This document shows positions 6,398 to 8,184 of a DNA stretch of 8,184 bases, piece by piece. The stretch covers positions 1 to 8,184 of the forward strand of contig JAQUHL010000070.1 of the NCBI GenBank assembly GCA_028683635.1, in the 5' to 3' direction. The position numbers and the translations under genes are program-made. The stretch comes from Candidatus Cloacimonadota bacterium (GTDB lineage Bacteria; Cloacimonadota; Cloacimonadia; Cloacimonadales; Cloacimonadaceae). Numbering within the stretch: the first letter of the stretch is position 1; each line of letters starts with the position of its first letter. Below the pieces are notes generated by a model. The model saw only the letters and a program-made list of their open reading frames with translations, made no database searches and was not told the DNA's origin.

Positions 6398-7057
6398 TCA
6401 GTATCCTCCTCGCAGCTTGCTTTGAATGGTGGGAGTAATCCTTTGGATAACAGTAAATAAATCCTGGCTGGGTTCAATTTCAGGGTTAGCCTGGACTTGA
6501 AGCGGGAAAAGGGTTTGTGGTTTTGCCATGGGATTTGCCAAAAAGAACTCTTCTGCCTGGTAAACGACCACCAGTTTTGAGCCCTCTTGCGCCCATTCCG
6601 GGCTTTGGTATGCTTTGTTCAAAAGCTCTGCCAGTTTTGCATAACCCAGGGATACAGGAAGATAGGCGTCATCTTCCCTTTGTTCCACTAAGATCAGAGA
6701 CCGAATCTGTCCGCTAACCAGAAGAGGAAGATACCAATGACAGGTCATTTTCAAAAGAGCTCCCACCGGACAGTCCGGCTCGTAATCCAGAATACTTTCG
6801 GGGGTTATCTGATACAGCTTTATGGGAGAGCCATAATCGATCCGGGCAAGATCTGCGTAATTCTCAAACCCGTAGTCGGCATGGTTGAGCGGGGATATCG
6901 AATTGAGCAGATACAAGGATTCTGATGGCAGAGAATCCAGTGCTTCCTCGGGTATTACTTCATTGGGTTTTACATTGATGGTTGGGGATTTTTCCACTGC
7001 GCTGACGCTTGCCAGCAAGCCAAGGCAGATAACAAAAAAAACCAGGCACTTTTTCAT
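6398..7057 (-). CDS. Exported protein of unknown family, first gene of the protease operon
   Basis: 219 residues from ATG 7057, chosen over the GTG at 7063 because GAGGTGAG just upstream is a good Shine-Dalgarno for the ATG and contains the GTG. The signal peptide is MKKCLVFFVICLGLLASVSA, with likely cleavage after SVSA. The Cys at position 4 is not in a lipobox. The mature part (~200 aa) is acidic in its first half and then alternates strands and helices: SPIKLYQITPESILDY, then a WYLPLLVSGQIRSLILVEQ pair of strands, LGYAKLAELLNKAY helix, KLVVVYQAEEFFLA strand. I recognise no named family. The pattern of short strand, helix, strand around a 'W-x-x-P-L-x-V-x-G' turn looks like small cystatin-like or inhibitor/prodomain folds, but that is only resemblance. 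It precedes the protease with a one-base gap and carries the protease's ribosome site in its last codons. That arrangement fits a partner acting on the protease in the periplasm or outside the cell. Confidence 0.82.
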   Translation of the reverse strand: MKKCLVFFVICLGLLASVSAVEKSPTINVKPNEVIPEEALDSLPSESLYLLNSISPLNHADYGFENYADLARIDYGSPIKLYQITPESILDYEPDCPVGALLKMTCHWYLPLLVSGQIRSLILVEQREDDAYLPVSLGYAKLAELLNKAYQSPEWAQEGSKLVVVYQAEEFFLANPMAKPQTLFPLQVQANPEIEPSQDLFTVIQRITPTIQSKLRGGY

Positions 7058-7192
7058 ACTCACCTCTCAAAATTGAATATCGTTGCATGGCTAAGCATTA
7101 TGGGAGGGAGCTATAATCACCTTTTCTGCTCATCAAGATTCAGAAGCGACATACCGTCTGGACCTTCCCACCCTGATCTAACCATAAGGGAA

Positions 7193-7220
7193 AATATACC
7201 CGATATTCGGGTATTGGCAA
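7193..7220 (-). promoter_or_regulatory. Predicted promoter of the exported protein/protease operon
   Basis: On the minus strand, TTGCCA (7220-7215, 5/6 to TTGACA) and TATATT (7198-7193, 5/6 to TATAAT) are spaced by 16 bp. The predicted start near 7186 would give a leader of about 130 nt before the ATG at 7057. The spacer is occupied by a palindrome, which strengthens the view that this is a real, regulated promoter. Confidence 0.55.
7196..7214. promoter_or_regulatory. 19-bp palindrome filling the promoter spacer, likely operator
   Basis: ATACCCGA-TAT-TCGGGTAT is perfectly symmetric with 8-bp arms around a 3-bp centre. It begins at the base next to the predicted -35 and runs into the -10. A dimeric regulator bound there would sit on the same stretch as RNA polymerase. 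The regulator's family cannot be named from the site. Confidence 0.6.
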
Positions 7221-7323
7221 CTGCTTTTATCACTGAACTTTCGGGGTGGATTCCATCCTGTGCAATAGGTTGTCTAACAGTGCGTTTATGGGACACGGAT
7301 TAGCGGATTGAACTTATAGGCGG

Positions 7324-7455
7324 TGCACATCCCGATTTATCGAAAAACAGACTTCCAAATATGCTGGTTGTGAGGCTTATTTTTGTAAATCTATTCCCGC
7401 CCACCACCCTAAGAGGAGTAGGGCTTCGCCCTGCAACCCATTATTCAATGGTCTT
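7324..7455 (+). repeat. R1 element, copy C (132 bp)
   Basis: It differs from copy D at four positions by eye and has the same alternative hairpins (CCCTA 7407-7411/TAGGG 7419-7423 or AGGGC 7420-7424/GCCCT 7428-7432). The terminal AAAGACC seen before copies D and E is missing here. It lies upstream of the minus-strand operon promoter, and the R3 of the right block follows after 8 bp. Confidence 0.87.
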
Positions 7456-7463
7456 CTGATGTT

Positions 7464-7525
7464 AATGGGGTGGGGACGTCCTCGTCACCACAAAGTGAGA
7501 CGAGGTTGAAAAGGCATTGGGATCC
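7464..7525 (+). repeat. R3 repeat, copy 3, divergent
   Basis: GGGGTGGGGACGTCCTCGTC matches the left copies, then the middle is replaced by about 30 bases before the sequence rejoins at CCGAACA. The replacement makes a new hairpin, CCTCGTC (7480-7486) with GACGAGG (7500-7506). It is followed directly by the R2 junction string GGTGTTTGGTATG. Confidence 0.72.
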
Positions 7526-7530
7526 GAACA

Positions 7531-7662
7531 GGGTGTTTGGTATGTAGCAGGAGTGATGTCGCCCCTGGCGGGGCTTGGGTGGTGGGTGTGGGGTTGCGCT
7601 TGTACAGGGGTTACGCTTCGCTCCACGCCCTGCCTATGATATGCCGCCCGTTGGGCTAAGGT
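7531..7662 (+). repeat. R2 repeat, right-hand copy
   Basis: It starts GGTGTTTGGTATG, has hairpin GCCCC-TGGC-GGGGC, then a G-rich run and the conserved core ending GCCCGTTGGGCTAAGGT. Bases 7603-7662 match 1629-1688 without a mismatch (60 bp). The G-rich part has four G runs (7570-7573, 7577-7579, 7584-7586, 7590-7593) with loops of 3, 4 and 3 nt, which fits a G-quadruplex pattern. The left copies have this pattern interrupted. Confidence 0.82.
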
Positions 7663-7676
7663 ATTCCAAACCACTA

Positions 7677-7697
7677 ACCATTCACCGTTCACCATTC
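7677..7697. repeat. Heptamer tandem repeat, right-hand copy
   Basis: ACCATTC, ACCGTTC, ACCATTC: the counterpart of 1703-1723, with one base changed in the middle unit. It links R2 to R1 copy D. Confidence 0.72.
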
Positions 7698-7699
7698 TC

Positions 7700-7841
7700 A
7701 AAGACCGGTGCACATCCCGATTTATCGAAAAACAGACTTCCATATATGCTGGTTGTGAGGCTTATTTATGTAAATCTATTCCCGCCCACCACCCTAAGAG
7801 GAGTAGAGCTTCGCCCTGCAACCCATTATTCATTGGTCTTT
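7700..7841 (+). repeat. R1 element, copy D, with AAAGACC/GGTCTTT ends
   Basis: The 132-bp R1 core is 7709-7840. Here the outer ends form a perfect 7-bp terminal inverted repeat, AAAGACC (7700-7706) and GGTCTTT (7835-7841). TAGGG of the shared hairpin strand has mutated to TAGAG. No target-site duplication is evident. It ends 22 bp past the stop of the minus-strand gene at 7864, so it would be antisense in that gene's 3' end. Confidence 0.83.
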
Positions 7842-7863
7842 AATAGTGGATTTGTGGATCGGA

Positions 7864-8184
7864 TCAGGACTTGGGATTTAGCAGGGCTTGAATATGCTGT
7901 GCTGCCCGCCAACCGGCTTTGCCATCGAGTGAATCGAACATGAGAGCTCTGGCCTGGGCTCTGCCAGACTGATTCTTGGCAGGATTGGCAAGCAATTCCG
8001 GGATTGTGGCAAGCAGTTCATCAAAGTTTGTGATGCGGGTGGAAAAAAGATCCAGAAGCTCATCGATCTCATCCAGGCTGCGTTTGGCCCGGGGGGTGCG
8101 GAAAGTGATGACAGGTTTATCGAGGGCTACGCATTCTGCCAGAAGCGAGCTGGTATCTCCGATGCAGAGATCTGAGATCATCAG
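7864..8184 (-). CDS. C-terminal end of a CDP-glycerol glycerophosphotransferase-like / GT-B glycosyltransferase protein; 5' end outside window
   Basis: The frame is open from the right edge to the TGA at 7866-7864 (106 residues visible). A Met codon at 8181 lies two residues into a conserved motif, so it is internal and not the start. The visible motif ISDLCIGDTSSLLAECVALDKPVITF matches the nucleotide-binding C-terminal half of CDP-glycerol:glycerophosphotransferase-like and related GT-B enzymes (general form: SD-x-S-S-x-x-E-x-x-x-L-x-K-P-V-I). Then comes a helical tail (ELLDLFSTRITNFDELLATI) and DSLDGKAGWRAAQHI, typical of the end of these proteins. Such enzymes usually build cell-surface polymers or capsules. 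The exact substrate cannot be told from this fragment. Confidence 0.75.
   Translation of the reverse strand: MMISDLCIGDTSSLLAECVALDKPVITFRTPRAKRSLDEIDELLDLFSTRITNFDELLATIPELLANPAKNQSGRAQARALMFDSLDGKAGWRAAQHIQALLNPKS

Noticed and set aside
6397..6477. Longer start for the protease at 6477
   Set aside because: The extra 27 residues come before a complete signal peptide and lie in the coding region of the upstream gene. ATG 6396 has AGGAGG at good spacing.
7073..7303. 76-aa plus-strand open frame from a TTG
   Set aside because: It covers the predicted promoter and palindrome of the minus-strand operon, and its translation has no recognisable pattern.

Overview
The window looks like a chromosomal segment of an uncultured Gram-negative bacterium of the FCB type, most likely Candidatus Cloacimonadota (inference). 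The clues are a surface protein ending in a FlgD-like/type-A sorting domain, a secreted cysteine protease with the beta-sandwich modules common in that group, and moderate GC content. No rRNA or tRNA gene is present to fix the taxonomy.

Layout. (1) 1-840, + strand: C-terminal part of a large secreted protein with a FlgD-like C-terminal domain, followed by a clear intrinsic terminator at 868-893. (2) About 900-2160: gene-free DNA made almost entirely of interspersed repeats. These are an 87-bp inverted-repeat element (R4), inverted and direct copies of an R2 repeat, two R3 copies, a 7-bp tandem tract, and two full copies plus one truncated copy of a roughly 132-bp element (R1). (3) 2168-4834, + strand: clpB, the disaggregase, preceded by a near-perfect CIRCE operator and a TTGACA-type promoter. 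(4) 7057-4801, - strand: a tight two-gene operon for two exported proteins, a 219-aa protein of unknown family followed by a 531-aa papain-like (AvrRpt2/C39-like) cysteine protease. It has a promoter-like sequence with a 19-bp palindrome in its spacer. The protease gene overlaps the 3' end of clpB by 34 bp, tail to tail. (5) 7324-7841: a second repeat block with the same repeat order as the left block (R3, R2, heptamers, R1), plus an extra R1 at its start. (6) 7864-8184, - strand: C-terminal end of a probable CDP-glycerol glycerophosphotransferase-like or GT-B glycosyltransferase protein that continues past the right edge.

How it fits together. clpB is probably under HrcA/CIRCE heat-shock control. 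The protease operon probably delivers a secreted protease and a partner, coupled in translation, and the partner may act as a trans-acting prodomain, chaperone or inhibitor (hypothesis). The two repeat blocks share a perfect 60-bp direct repeat. They therefore bracket clpB plus the operon, and recombination between them could delete or duplicate that 6-kb segment. No transposase, CRISPR array or integrase was seen.
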